Below are positions 55,376 to 63,919 of a stretch of 64,000 nt of DNA, one piece after another. The stretch is taken from positions 62,001-126,000 of the forward strand of contig NZ_WJPK01000003.1 in the NCBI RefSeq assembly GCF_009649685.1. Reading direction: 5' to 3'. The notes under the pieces are model-generated. The model saw nothing but the letters and a program-made list of their open reading frames with translations. It was not told the origin of the DNA and made no database searches. Every line of letters starts with the position of its first letter. The stretch's first letter is position 1. The translations under genes were made by a program, and so were the position numbers. The DNA comes from Flavobacteriaceae bacterium EG-1. Its GTDB lineage: Bacteria; Bacteroidota; Bacteroidia; Flavobacteriales; Flavobacteriaceae.

Positions 55376-56275
55376 TTAAAAATATCCTTGTTGTTTTCTT
55401 TTTTCCATGGCTGCTTCTGATCTTTTATCATCAATACGAGCACCTCGTTCAGATATTGTAGAATCTCTAATTTCTTGGACTACCGATGCAATATCAGTAG
55501 CTTCAGAAAAAACAGCTGCTGTACAGCTCATATCACCAACAGTTCTAAATCGCACCATTTTCTCTAACACTTCTTCATCATCTTCTTGAAAAACATAATC
55601 AGAATGCGACCAAATTAAACCGTCTCTTAAAAAGACTTTTCTTTTATGTGCAAAATAGATAGAAGGTATTTCAATTTCTTCTTTTTCAATATAAGACCAC
55701 ACATCTAATTCTGTCCAATTAGAAATTGGAAAAACTCTTACGTTTTGCCCTAATTCTATTTGACCGTTTAGCATATCAAAAAGTTCTGGTCGTTGATTTC
55801 TTTCATCCCACTGACCAAAATCATCACGCACTGAAAAAATACGTTCTTTCGCCCTAGCCTTTTCTTCATCTCTACGTGCACCACCGATACAAGCGTCAAA
55901 TTTAAATTCTTCTATTGCATCTAATAAGGTGGTAGTTTGAAGCGAATTTCTGCTTGAATATTTTCCAGATTCTTCTTTCACCTTTCCAGCATCAATAGAA
56001 TCTTGAACATTTCTTACAATTAACTCTAAACCAAGTTCTTTAACCAATCTATCTCTAAATTCTATTGTCTCAGGAAAATTATGTCCAGTATCAATATGCA
56101 TTAAAGGAAAAGGAATCTTCGCTGGCCAAAATGCTTTTTGAGCCAACCGAACCAATGTAATTGAATCTTTTCCACCTGAAAATAACAATACAGGCTTTTC
56201 AAACTGAGCAGCCACCTCTCTAAAAATATAGATAGCTTCGTTTTCTAATGGATTTATATGTGATGTATCTTTCAT
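55376..56275 (-). CDS. cysD: Sulfate adenylyltransferase subunit 2 CysD
   Basis: ATP sulfurylase catalytic subunit making APS from sulfate and ATP. PP-loop LLFSGGKDSITLVRLA (about 31-46), HIDTGHNFPETIEFRD, and GGARRDEEKARAKERIFS (part of the conserved central block). Length 299 is typical. It lies 37 bases after cysH. Confidence 0.97.
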   Translation of the reverse strand: MKDTSHINPLENEAIYIFREVAAQFEKPVLLFSGGKDSITLVRLAQKAFWPAKIPFPLMHIDTGHNFPETIEFRDRLVKELGLELIVRNVQDSIDAGKVKEESGKYSSRNSLQTTTLLDAIEEFKFDACIGGARRDEEKARAKERIFSVRDDFGQWDERNQRPELFDMLNGQIELGQNVRVFPISNWTELDVWSYIEKEEIEIPSIYFAHKRKVFLRDGLIWSHSDYVFQEDDEEVLEKMVRFRTVGDMSCTAAVFSEATDIASVVQEIRDSTISERGARIDDKRSEAAMEKRKQQGYF

Positions 56276-56312
56276 AAAAATAACTTCAAATTCTATTGAA
56301 CGGTTTAACTTA

Positions 56313-56936
56313 TTACGTATGTAAACCGCATTCTCTATTTTCTAACACCTTAGTGGGGTCAAAATATTTATGTTCGTTAGGTAAATTTTTTTCTGTTAAG
56401 TATGCATCCAATTGCGCATCATCCCAATGATAAAACGGACTTACTTTTAACACACCATCTTTACTAAGACTAAGAATATCTAAACTATCTCTTAACGCTG
56501 TTTGCCCTTTACGTAAATTTGTAAACCAAACATCTGGTTTATGTTCAGCCATTGCTCTTTTGAACGGCTCTAACTTTACTTGTTCAGTAAAAACAGCATG
56601 CCTTGGGTCATCTATATTAGGAATCCCCATAACTACATCTCTATGCGAAGATGTTTGTTTGGGTACATATAAATCAATATTAAGATGTAACCGTTCGATT
56701 AAATCTTCAGCATGTTTATATGTATTTGGTGTATTATAACCTGTATCACACCAAACAACTTTAATATCACTTTTCACATCTACAACAGCATTCAATATTG
56801 CAACCTCATAGGGTCTAAAATTAGTAGTTATGACAGGGTTTTGGGCATTATCAATAGCCCATTCAACAATTTCTCTAGGAGTAGAATCCTTGAATTGGAT
56901 ATTTAATTTTTCTATTTGTTCTTGTGTAAATGCCAT
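56313..56936 (-). CDS. cysH: Phosphoadenylyl-sulfate reductase CysH
   Basis: Thioredoxin-dependent reductase that yields sulfite. The catalytic Cys is in the C-terminal ECGLHT; WCDTGYNTPNTY and TNLRKGQTALRD are conserved. The CC and CxxC motifs that hold a [4Fe-4S] cluster in APS reductases are absent, so by sequence it should use PAPS. That requires an APS kinase, which is not encoded in this window. Length 207, short for the family. Confidence 0.92.
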   Translation of the reverse strand: MAFTQEQIEKLNIQFKDSTPREIVEWAIDNAQNPVITTNFRPYEVAILNAVVDVKSDIKVVWCDTGYNTPNTYKHAEDLIERLHLNIDLYVPKQTSSHRDVVMGIPNIDDPRHAVFTEQVKLEPFKRAMAEHKPDVWFTNLRKGQTALRDSLDILSLSKDGVLKVSPFYHWDDAQLDAYLTEKNLPNEHKYFDPTKVLENRECGLHT

Positions 56937-56947
56937 GATAAATTATT

Positions 56948-57211
56948 TTATTTCCCCCATTTAATTTTATTCCAAATACGTTCGTGAAAAAAGTAAAGAA
57001 ACATTTTGGTAACAAAATCAATTGATGCAATAGAAGCTGCAATAGCAATTTCACCAGTTAACAGATACGAAACCAATAATGTATCTAACGTACCAATTAT
57101 CCGCCAACTTATAGCTTTAGCAACACTTCTAATAGGTTTTTCTGATTTTGAATCTTCAGAATATTTACCCTTAGATTCTTTTTTATTTAAAACTATCTGA
57201 TCTACTATCAT
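56948..57211 (-). CDS. DUF2061 family membrane protein
   Basis: Small 87-residue protein of the DUF2061 family. After a charged N-terminus come the family signature KAISWRIIGTLDTLLVSYLL and a second hydrophobic stretch IAIAASIASIDFVTKMFLYF, then FHERIWNKI. Two membrane segments are likely. It is the first gene of the sulfate assimilation operon, 11 bases before cysH, which suggests a role in sulfate or sulfite handling; no biochemical function is known to me. Confidence 0.88.
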   Translation of the reverse strand: MIVDQIVLNKKESKGKYSEDSKSEKPIRSVAKAISWRIIGTLDTLLVSYLLTGEIAIAASIASIDFVTKMFLYFFHERIWNKIKWGK

Positions 57212-57234
57212 CGAAAAAATATTATTAATCTAAT

Positions 57235-57257
57235 TACCCTATCTATTTAATAGAGTA
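57235..57257. promoter_or_regulatory. Inverted-repeat operator 1 at the sulfate operon start
   Basis: TACCCTAT (57235-57242) and ATAGAGTA (57250-57257) are 8-bp arms (one mismatch) around a 7-base centre. It begins 2 bases downstream of the -7 element and so covers the expected transcription start, as a repressor site would. It matches operator 2 at 19 of 23 positions. Rrf2 binding is inferred from the adjacent regulator gene. Confidence 0.7.
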
Positions 57258-57259
57258 AA

Positions 57260-57288
57260 CAAAAATAAAACAAAAATATTGTTACAAA
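57260..57288 (-). promoter_or_regulatory. Promoter of the DUF2061-cysHDN sulfate assimilation operon
   Basis: On the minus strand TTTG (57288-57285) is followed after 17 bases by TATTTTTG (57267-57260), a perfect TAnnTTTG. The expected start near 57253 falls inside operator 1, giving a leader of about 40 bases before the DUF2061 ATG. Confidence 0.65.
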
Positions 57289-57314
57289 CCCATTAATTGA
57301 AAAAAATATTCTAT

Positions 57315-57337
57315 TATCCTATAGATTTAATAGATTA
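57315..57337. promoter_or_regulatory. Inverted-repeat operator 2 upstream of the sulfate operon
   Basis: TATCCTAT (57315-57322), a 7-base centre and ATAGATTA (57330-57337). It has the same layout and orientation as operator 1, exactly 80 bases away, and lies upstream of the -33 element. The two sites could bind cooperatively. Confidence 0.65.
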
Positions 57338-57401
57338 TTAACAAATGGTGTTGAAAATTGTAGATTATTCAACGTTTTTTAGAAAATTATACTGTAGAAA
57401 A

Positions 57402-57815
57402 TTAAATAGATACTAAATCAGCCAAGGTATTATTACGATAAACCGCCAAATTTGCATCTCTAACCTTTAGCATAAGTTTATTTACAGAACATGTTTTTTC
57501 ATCCGGGCAATCTTCACATTTTTCGTAAAAATTAAGGCTAACACAAGGTACTAAAGCAATTGGGCCTTCTAATATGCGCATAACGTCAGTCATTAAAATC
57601 TCTTTGGGTTCTTTAATGAGATAATACCCTCCGCCTTTTCCTTTCTTAGAACCTAATATTCCCGTTTTTCTCAAAGACAATAATATACTTTCAAGGAACT
57701 TCTGTGATATATTCTCCTGTTTTGAGATTTCAGCAATTTGCACCGGTAGTTTATCCTTCTGAGCTGCGAGAAAGGTCAATGCTTTTAAGCCGTATTTTGT
57801 CTTTTTTGAGAGCAT
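57402..57815 (-). CDS. Rrf2-family transcriptional regulator with four C-terminal cysteines
   Basis: Winged helix regulator of 137 residues: MLSKKTKYGLKALTFLA start, recognition region ISQKFLESILLSLRKTGIL, wing GSKKGKGGGYYL, and dimerisation helix. Four Cys follow as C91-x8-C100-x2-C103-x5-C109, more than IscR or NsrR carry, and could hold an Fe-S cluster; CymR, the sulfur regulator of Gram-positives, has no such set. It sits between the metZ-like gene and the sulfate operon, whose promoter bears two inverted repeats, so it is the natural candidate to regulate that operon. Confidence 0.92.
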   Translation of the reverse strand: MLSKKTKYGLKALTFLAAQKDKLPVQIAEISKQENISQKFLESILLSLRKTGILGSKKGKGGGYYLIKEPKEILMTDVMRILEGPIALVPCVSLNFYEKCEDCPDEKTCSVNKLMLKVRDANLAVYRNNTLADLVSI

Positions 57816-57842
57816 GAAACGAATATAGCGAAAATAGAACTT

Positions 57843-59006
57843 TTACCCCAATGCCTGCTTCACATCAGCAATAATATCATCTACATGTTCAAGGCCAACT
57901 GACACCCGAACCATACCATCTGTAATGCCAGTTTGTGCTCTTTCATCAACAGACAATTTACTATGTGTAGTTGATGCTGGATGTGTTACAATACTTCTTG
58001 AGTCGCCAAGGTTTGCTGAAAGCGATAATAGTTTAATTGAATCGAAAAACTTTTGACCTGCTTCTAAACCTCCTTTAACTTCAAAAGCAACGACACAGCC
58101 TCCTGCTTTCATTTGCTTTTTAGCTATTTCGTATTTAGGATGAGATTTTAAGAACGGATAGCGTACCCAATTCACTTTCTCATTTCCTTCTAAAAACTCT
58201 GCTAATTTTAAAGCATTTTCACAATGACGATCAACTCGGAGCGCCAAAGTTTCTAAACTCTTAGACAATACCCAAGCGTTAAAAGGTGAAAGTGCAGGAC
58301 CTGTTATCCTGGAAAAACGATAAACTCTTTCAACCAAATTCTTACTTCCTACGGTAATACCTGCCAAAACTCTTCCTTGCCCATCCATTAATTTTGTGCC
58401 AGAATGTATTACCAAATCTGCTCCAAATTTAATAGGTTGTTGTAAATAAGGTGATGCAAAACAATTATCAATAATCATGATTAAATTATGCTTTTTAGCA
58501 ATTTTGCCCAATGCCTCTAAATCAAGTACATCTACTCCAGGATTAGTTGGTGTTTCTGCATAAACAACTTTAGTTTTAGGAGTTATTAAACTTTCAATAG
58601 AATCTAATTCATCAATTTTAAAATATGAATGGGTAATATTCCATTTCGGAAAAAAATTATTAAAAAGTGAGTGTGTAGAGCCAAAAATACTACGTGCCGA
58701 TAAAATATGGTCACCACTATCTAAGAGTGCGGCCAAAGTAGAAAAAACTGCAGCCATACCAGAAGCAAAAGCAAATCCGTCTTCAGCACCTTCCATTTGA
58801 CAGACCTTTCGAATAAATTCTGATGAATTGGGGTTAGAATAACGTGAATATATATTGCGCTCTTTTTCTTCAGCAAAAGAAGCACGCATATCTTCTGCAT
58901 CTTCAAAAACAAAACTTGAGGTTAAGTACATCGGAGTAGAATGCTCTAAATATTGCGTGCGTTCTAATTGTGTTCGAACGGCATTGGTTTCAAATTTCTT
59001 TTCCAT
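57843..59006 (-). CDS. O-succinylhomoserine sulfhydrylase-like (MetZ) Cys/Met metabolism PLP enzyme
   Basis: Gamma-family PLP enzyme. The PLP lysine is in VIHSGTKLMDGQGRVLAG, which resembles MetZ (HSATKxxDGQGR); YSRYSNPNSSEF and THPASTTHSKLS are family motifs. It may form homocysteine from an activated homoserine and sulfide, or act as cystathionine synthase. I prefer the ATG at 59006 (MEKKFETNAVRTQ), 20 bases after the upstream stop; a longer frame begins at 59042 and overlaps it by 17 bases. Confidence 0.88.
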   Translation of the reverse strand: MEKKFETNAVRTQLERTQYLEHSTPMYLTSSFVFEDAEDMRASFAEEKERNIYSRYSNPNSSEFIRKVCQMEGAEDGFAFASGMAAVFSTLAALLDSGDHILSARSIFGSTHSLFNNFFPKWNITHSYFKIDELDSIESLITPKTKVVYAETPTNPGVDVLDLEALGKIAKKHNLIMIIDNCFASPYLQQPIKFGADLVIHSGTKLMDGQGRVLAGITVGSKNLVERVYRFSRITGPALSPFNAWVLSKSLETLALRVDRHCENALKLAEFLEGNEKVNWVRYPFLKSHPKYEIAKKQMKAGGCVVAFEVKGGLEAGQKFFDSIKLLSLSANLGDSRSIVTHPASTTHSKLSVDERAQTGITDGMVRVSVGLEHVDDIIADVKQALG

Positions 59007-59025
59007 TTTATTTTTTAAATCAACA

Positions 59026-62000
59026 TTATCCTTTCTCGGCAATTCTTAATATATCTCCAAACACTCCCCGAGCAGTAACTGCCGCACCTGCTCCTGCGCC
59101 TTGTATAACCAAGGGATTTTTTCCGTAAGATTCTGTGTAAATTTCAATAATTGAATCGGATCCTTTTACTTGACCTAGTGCACTTTCTTTTGGTACAGAA
59201 ATTAATTTTACATCAAGAATTCCTTTTTCTTTTTGAAGATCTCCGTGCAAATCACCAACATATCGTAGTACATGGCCAGGTTTTTGGTTCTTCTTTATTT
59301 CATTGAATTTATCATCCAATAAGTCTAGATTTTTTAAGAAGAAATCTACCTTTCCTTTTTGCAAACTTGAAGGTATTAAGTTCTGTATTTTAATATCAGA
59401 AAATTCATTTCTTAATTCCAATTCACGAGCGAGGATTAATAGTTTTCTTCCAACATCATTACCTGATAAATCTTCACGTGCATCTGGCTCTGTAAAACCA
59501 CTACGCATAGCTTCTTTTAGTATTGATGAGAATGGAGCATCAACTTCTGAAAAAGTATTAAAAATGTAACTTAAACTTCCAGAAAAAACACCTTTTATTT
59601 GAGTAATATTTTCTCCCGAAAGATGTAATAGTTTTATTGTATCAATTAATGGTAGTCCTGCTCCAACATTTGTTTCATACAAATATTGTTTCTGATTTTT
59701 TAACAATTCTTCACGAAGCAATTGATAGTAATCATATCCTAATGTATTAGCAATTTTATTTGATGAAACTATATCAAAGCCGTTTTCTACAAATTCAAAA
59801 TAGTTAACTACAAAGTCTTCACTAGCTGTATTATCTACGACTATTAAATTTTCTAAGTGATGTTTCTTAGCGAAATCAAAAATATCTTGAATCTTATAGG
59901 CAAGCCCCCTATCTTTAAGAGCAGTCTTCCATGTTTTTGGAATTCCTTTTTCAGACAATAGTAATTTTTTAGAATTTGCGATGGCAAAAACATTTAAATC
60001 AATCCCTTTCCTTTTTTCTATTGTTCCTGCAGATTTTAAAATTTGATTTACCAAAGTACCACCAACATTGCCATGACCAAATAATGCTAGGTTAATCTTT
60101 TTACTGATACCAAAAATTTGACCATGCATAACATTCAATGCTTTATGCAAATCGGACTTTTTAACTACTAAACTTACATTCTTTCCTGTAACGGTATTAT
60201 TAAATAAAATAGGTACAATTTGATTTTTAATTAATGCATTATAAGGCTTATGAAAAGAACTTAAATCTTGGCCTACGATTGATATTACAGATACATCGTT
60301 AACTACTTTAATTAAATTAATATCTTTTGCATGAAAATCACTTTCAAATTCTCTTCTTAATACAGTTTTAGCGCGATGTGCATTATCGGCATTCACCACT
60401 AAACCGATTCCTCTTTCAGATGATCCCTGCGAAATAATACTAACACTTATATTATTTTCACTTAAAACTCTAAAAATACGGGCATCTACTCCAACTTTTC
60501 CAAGTAGTCCTCTACCCTCAAGATTGACTAAAGCGACATTCTCAATTACTGAAAGTGATTTTATACCTTCCTTATTAGATTTTGCACTAATTAAAGTACC
60601 CTCATTGTCCTTATTAAAAGTATTGAGAATTCGTAATGGAATGTTCTTTTCAATTAGGGGAATAATTGTTTTTGCATGAAGAATATTCGCACCAAAACTG
60701 GCTAATTCATTAGCTTCCGCATAAGATAATTCGGAAATTCGTTTAGCATCTGCTACATAGTCTGGGTTAGCTGTAAAAATTCCATCAACATGTGTATAAT
60801 TTTGCAATTCTGAAGCATCCAAGAAATTTGCAATCAATGCTGCAGAATAATTACTTCCATTTCGACCTAAAGTAGTAGTTTCGTCATCTAAAGTTGAAGA
60901 TATAAATCCTGTAATTACTGCTACTGTATCACTTCCAATATTAGAAAACTCACGTAAAATGTTTTCTTTTGTAATTGATTCAATAACTTGTGCATCGCCA
61001 AAACTATCATTGGTTTTTATTAAAACTCTCGAGTCTACAAATTTTGCTTTGATACCTTTACCAATAAGTAATTTTGTAATGAGCTTTGCTGAAATAATCT
61101 CACCAAATGCCATTACCTGATCCTTAATTTTAGCGCTATAATCACCTAAAAATGAAACTCCTTCTAATAGTTTAAATAATTTCGCAAACTCTTTAGATAA
61201 GTTTACATTTTTATAATTTTGGCCTTGGTATTTTTCAAAATTTGAAAAGTCTTTTGCAAAATTTAATCCATTTGCCGCTTTTTCAAGCATATTTTCTAAT
61301 TGATCCGTTGCTTTTTCTCTCGCCGAAACAACTAATGCTATATTTTCATTATTATCTACTTTAGATTTCACAATTTCAAGCACATTGCCAAGCCCTTCTC
61401 CATTACTCAATGATTTTCCTCCAAATTTGAGTACCTTTATTTTACCAGATTTTCCATTATTATTAAAAATACCTGAAAGTAAATTTTGTACTTGATCAAA
61501 CTCTATTAAAAAGGCATCGTGCCCATGAAGAGATTGAACTTCTCCATAAGTTACATTACTATTCGCTTGAGCTAATTGACGAAAAGTATCTTTATTTTCC
61601 TTAGCAGTAAAAAACAAATCCGAATCTACTCCAATAATATGAATATTGGTATTGCTATTTTGCAAGGCATTAAAATTTGCATCACCTTCTCTGGTAATGT
61701 CAATAGTTCTCAACAATTGATTCATTAACTTATAAGCTGAAAGCTGAAAACGATCTTTAAGCTTTTCGCCATGATGCATTAACCAACTCTCAACATTGAA
61801 TACTTGAAGTTCTTCATTTGTACTCCTTTTGAACCGCTCTTTGAATGATTCTGGGGTACGGTAGCATAACATTGCATGCATACGTGCATCATGTACAGGT
61901 TGTTTAGAATTAACCAAAAATTGTTCCTGAATTTGACAATTTGCAATTAACCAATCAGTAGATTTCCAATCAGATGCAACTGGAATCAAATTCTCAGTAA

Positions 62001-62412
62001 TGTTTGGTTTCAACGCTGCCATTTCCCAAGCAATACCACCTCCTAATGACCCACCAATAATAGCATATAAATTTTTAATATTGAGTTCATCCAAACCTAG
62101 TAAGAACATTTTAGCAACATCACTAGCAACAAAATCTTTATAATTATCAATTATAAATCCATCATATCCATTCCCAGGAATATTAAATGAGAGTACGGTA
62201 TACTTAAGAGTGTCAATGCATTTTCCTTCACCAATTAAGGCAGTCCACCATCCATCTTTTCCTGTAACATTTGAATTACCAGTTAGTGCGTGATTCACTA
62301 ATACTATGGGTGCAGTATGCAATTTCTTACCAAACAATTGATATGAAAGTTTAATATCTTGAGAAACACCACTTAATGTGGTAAACTTTTTAAGATGTAA
62401 TTCGTTTAGCAT
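59026..62412 (-). CDS. Trifunctional fusion: homoserine O-acetyltransferase (MetX) - aspartate kinase - homoserine dehydrogenase
   Basis: A single 1128-residue chain with three enzymes of the aspartate pathway. Residues 1-320: alpha/beta-hydrolase MetX with triad S122 (GGSLGG), D265 (GVDSDLFF) and H298 (LHGHDAFL). Residues about 324-610: aspartate kinase (KVLKFGGKSLSNGEG, TLGRNGSNYSAALIA). About 625-765: two ACT units (VNLEGRGLLGKVGVDARIF, in part; VVNDVSVISIVGQDL). About 772-1128: homoserine dehydrogenase (NLALFGHGNVGGTL, SSNKIANT, GVFSGSLSYIFNTFSE). Homoserine made by the C-terminus can be acetylated by the N-terminus. It follows metY by 108 bases and a hairpin. A frameshift is not needed to explain it; the frame is open throughout. 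Confidence 0.95.
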   Translation of the reverse strand: MLNELHLKKFTTLSGVSQDIKLSYQLFGKKLHTAPIVLVNHALTGNSNVTGKDGWWTALIGEGKCIDTLKYTVLSFNIPGNGYDGFIIDNYKDFVASDVAKMFLLGLDELNIKNLYAIIGGSLGGGIAWEMAALKPNITENLIPVASDWKSTDWLIANCQIQEQFLVNSKQPVHDARMHAMLCYRTPESFKERFKRSTNEELQVFNVESWLMHHGEKLKDRFQLSAYKLMNQLLRTIDITREGDANFNALQNSNTNIHIIGVDSDLFFTAKENKDTFRQLAQANSNVTYGEVQSLHGHDAFLIEFDQVQNLLSGIFNNNGKSGKIKVLKFGGKSLSNGEGLGNVLEIVKSKVDNNENIALVVSAREKATDQLENMLEKAANGLNFAKDFSNFEKYQGQNYKNVNLSKEFAKLFKLLEGVSFLGDYSAKIKDQVMAFGEIISAKLITKLLIGKGIKAKFVDSRVLIKTNDSFGDAQVIESITKENILREFSNIGSDTVAVITGFISSTLDDETTTLGRNGSNYSAALIANFLDASELQNYTHVDGIFTANPDYVADAKRISELSYAEANELASFGANILHAKTIIPLIEKNIPLRILNTFNKDNEGTLISAKSNKEGIKSLSVIENVALVNLEGRGLLGKVGVDARIFRVLSENNISVSIISQGSSERGIGLVVNADNAHRAKTVLRREFESDFHAKDINLIKVVNDVSVISIVGQDLSSFHKPYNALIKNQIVPILFNNTVTGKNVSLVVKKSDLHKALNVMHGQIFGISKKINLALFGHGNVGGTLVNQILKSAGTIEKRKGIDLNVFAIANSKKLLLSEKGIPKTWKTALKDRGLAYKIQDIFDFAKKHHLENLIVVDNTASEDFVVNYFEFVENGFDIVSSNKIANTLGYDYYQLLREELLKNQKQYLYETNVGAGLPLIDTIKLLHLSGENITQIKGVFSGSLSYIFNTFSEVDAPFSSILKEAMRSGFTEPDAREDLSGNDVGRKLLILARELELRNEFSDIKIQNLIPSSLQKGKVDFFLKNLDLLDDKFNEIKKNQKPGHVLRYVGDLHGDLQKEKGILDVKLISVPKESALGQVKGSDSIIEIYTESYGKNPLVIQGAGAGAAVTARGVFGDILRIAEKG

Positions 62413-62448
62413 GATTTTGCCTACTTAAAGAGTTAGTATCTATATAAA

Positions 62449-62485
62449 CGGAATCAAGTAAATTATTCTCATTAACTTGATTCCG
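62449..62485 (-). other. Hairpin between metY and the MetX-AK-HSD gene
   Basis: CGGAATCAAGT (62449-62459) and ACTTGATTCCG (62475-62485) form an 11-bp perfect stem with a 15-base loop. On the minus strand it is followed by TTTATATAG, not a strong T tract. It may be a leaky terminator or an mRNA-stabilising or processing site that sets the ratio of metY to the downstream gene. Confidence 0.55.
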
Positions 62486-62520
62486 CTAAAAACCTGAAAA
62501 TTATTAATTGAAAAATTTCA

Positions 62521-63795
62521 TTAAATAGCTGCGAAAGCGTTTTCCAAATCATTTTTCAAATCCGCCACATCTTCCAAACCAACGGAAAGACGAATTAAAT
62601 CTTGACTTACACCAGCTGCTTCTTGTTGATCTACTGTTAATTGTTGGTGTGTAGTACTTGCAGGATGAATAATTAAAGACTTCGTATCACCAATATTTGC
62701 TAACAATGAAAATATTTTTGTGGCGTCTGTTAACTTTTTAGCAGCCTCGAAACCACCTTTCACTCCGAAAGTAACCAATCCGCTTTGACCTTTAGGTAAA
62801 TATTTATTTGCAAGCTCATTATACTTACTACTCTTTAATCCTGGATAATTTACCCATTCAACTTCTTCTCTACCTTCTAACCAAGTAGCTAATTCTAAGG
62901 CATTAGCACTATGTTGCTTTATTCTTACTGAAAGCGTTTCTAAACCTTGTATAATTTGAAAAGCATTAAATGGACTTAATGCCCCACCAAAGTCTCTTAA
63001 TCCTTCCAAAATCAATTTAAAAGTAAATGCGGCAGCACCTAATGCTTCACTATAAATTAGACCATGATAACCAGCAGAAGGTTCTGTGAATTCTGGAAAT
63101 TTTCCATTGGTCCAGTCAAAAGTACCAGCGTCAATAATTACACCACCCAAAGAAGTACCTTGACCGCCAATATATTTGGTAAGCGAATGAATTACAATGT
63201 TCGCTCCATGTTCAATTGGGTTTAGCAATGCAGGTGATGCCACAGTATTATCAACGATAAAAGGAATTTGAGCATCTTTAGCTACTTTTGAAATCGCTTT
63301 TAAATCAAGAACATCCAATTTAGGGTTACCTAAAGATTCAACGAAAATAGCACGTGTATTTTCCTTTATACCAGCTGTAAAGTTATCTGCGTTCGAGGCG
63401 TCTACAAAAGTTGTCGTAATACCTAACCTTGGCAATGTTACATTTAATAAAGTAAAAGTTCCACCGTATAAGCTACTAGATGCTACAATATGATCGCCAG
63501 CCTTTAAAAGAGTCATTAAACCGCCAGAAATTGCAGCAGCACCCGAGGCAAATACAACTGCGCCAATACCTCCTTCTAATGCAGCTAATCGTTCTTGTAA
63601 AATCTGATTAGTCGGATTATTTAAACGTGTATAAATAAAACCTAATTCACTAAGGGAAAACAAGTTTGCTGCATGATCCGTATCGTTAAAAACATACGAA
63701 GATGTTTGATAAATTGGCACGGCTCTAGTTCCTCCTGTTTGTGTTGTGTCATGGCCCGCATGCAAGGCGTTTGTTGAGAATTTAAGATCACTCAT
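62521..63795 (-). CDS. metY: O-acetylhomoserine aminocarboxypropyltransferase (MetY)
   Basis: PLP enzyme making homocysteine from O-acetylhomoserine and sulfide. Start TNALHAGHDTTQTGGTRAVP, YTRLNNPTNQILQERLA, the PLP lysine in IHSLTKYIGGQGTSLGG (HSxTKxxGGHG type), and THQQLTVDQQEAAGVSQD near the end. Length 424 fits OAH sulfhydrylases, which are longer than cystathionine synthases. It is the first gene after a SAM-I riboswitch and precedes the MetX fusion that makes its substrate. Confidence 0.94.
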   Translation of the reverse strand: MSDLKFSTNALHAGHDTTQTGGTRAVPIYQTSSYVFNDTDHAANLFSLSELGFIYTRLNNPTNQILQERLAALEGGIGAVVFASGAAAISGGLMTLLKAGDHIVASSSLYGGTFTLLNVTLPRLGITTTFVDASNADNFTAGIKENTRAIFVESLGNPKLDVLDLKAISKVAKDAQIPFIVDNTVASPALLNPIEHGANIVIHSLTKYIGGQGTSLGGVIIDAGTFDWTNGKFPEFTEPSAGYHGLIYSEALGAAAFTFKLILEGLRDFGGALSPFNAFQIIQGLETLSVRIKQHSANALELATWLEGREEVEWVNYPGLKSSKYNELANKYLPKGQSGLVTFGVKGGFEAAKKLTDATKIFSLLANIGDTKSLIIHPASTTHQQLTVDQQEAAGVSQDLIRLSVGLEDVADLKNDLENAFAAI

Positions 63796-63919
63796 AACTT
63801 TTGAATTTTAAAATATTACTAGTTCGATTAAAAATCCAAACAACGAACAGCTTCAATTGCAGTCGTATAAAATCAAAAAGTTATAAAGAAAGAAGAAATT
63901 ACTGTTGTAATTCGTTTTC

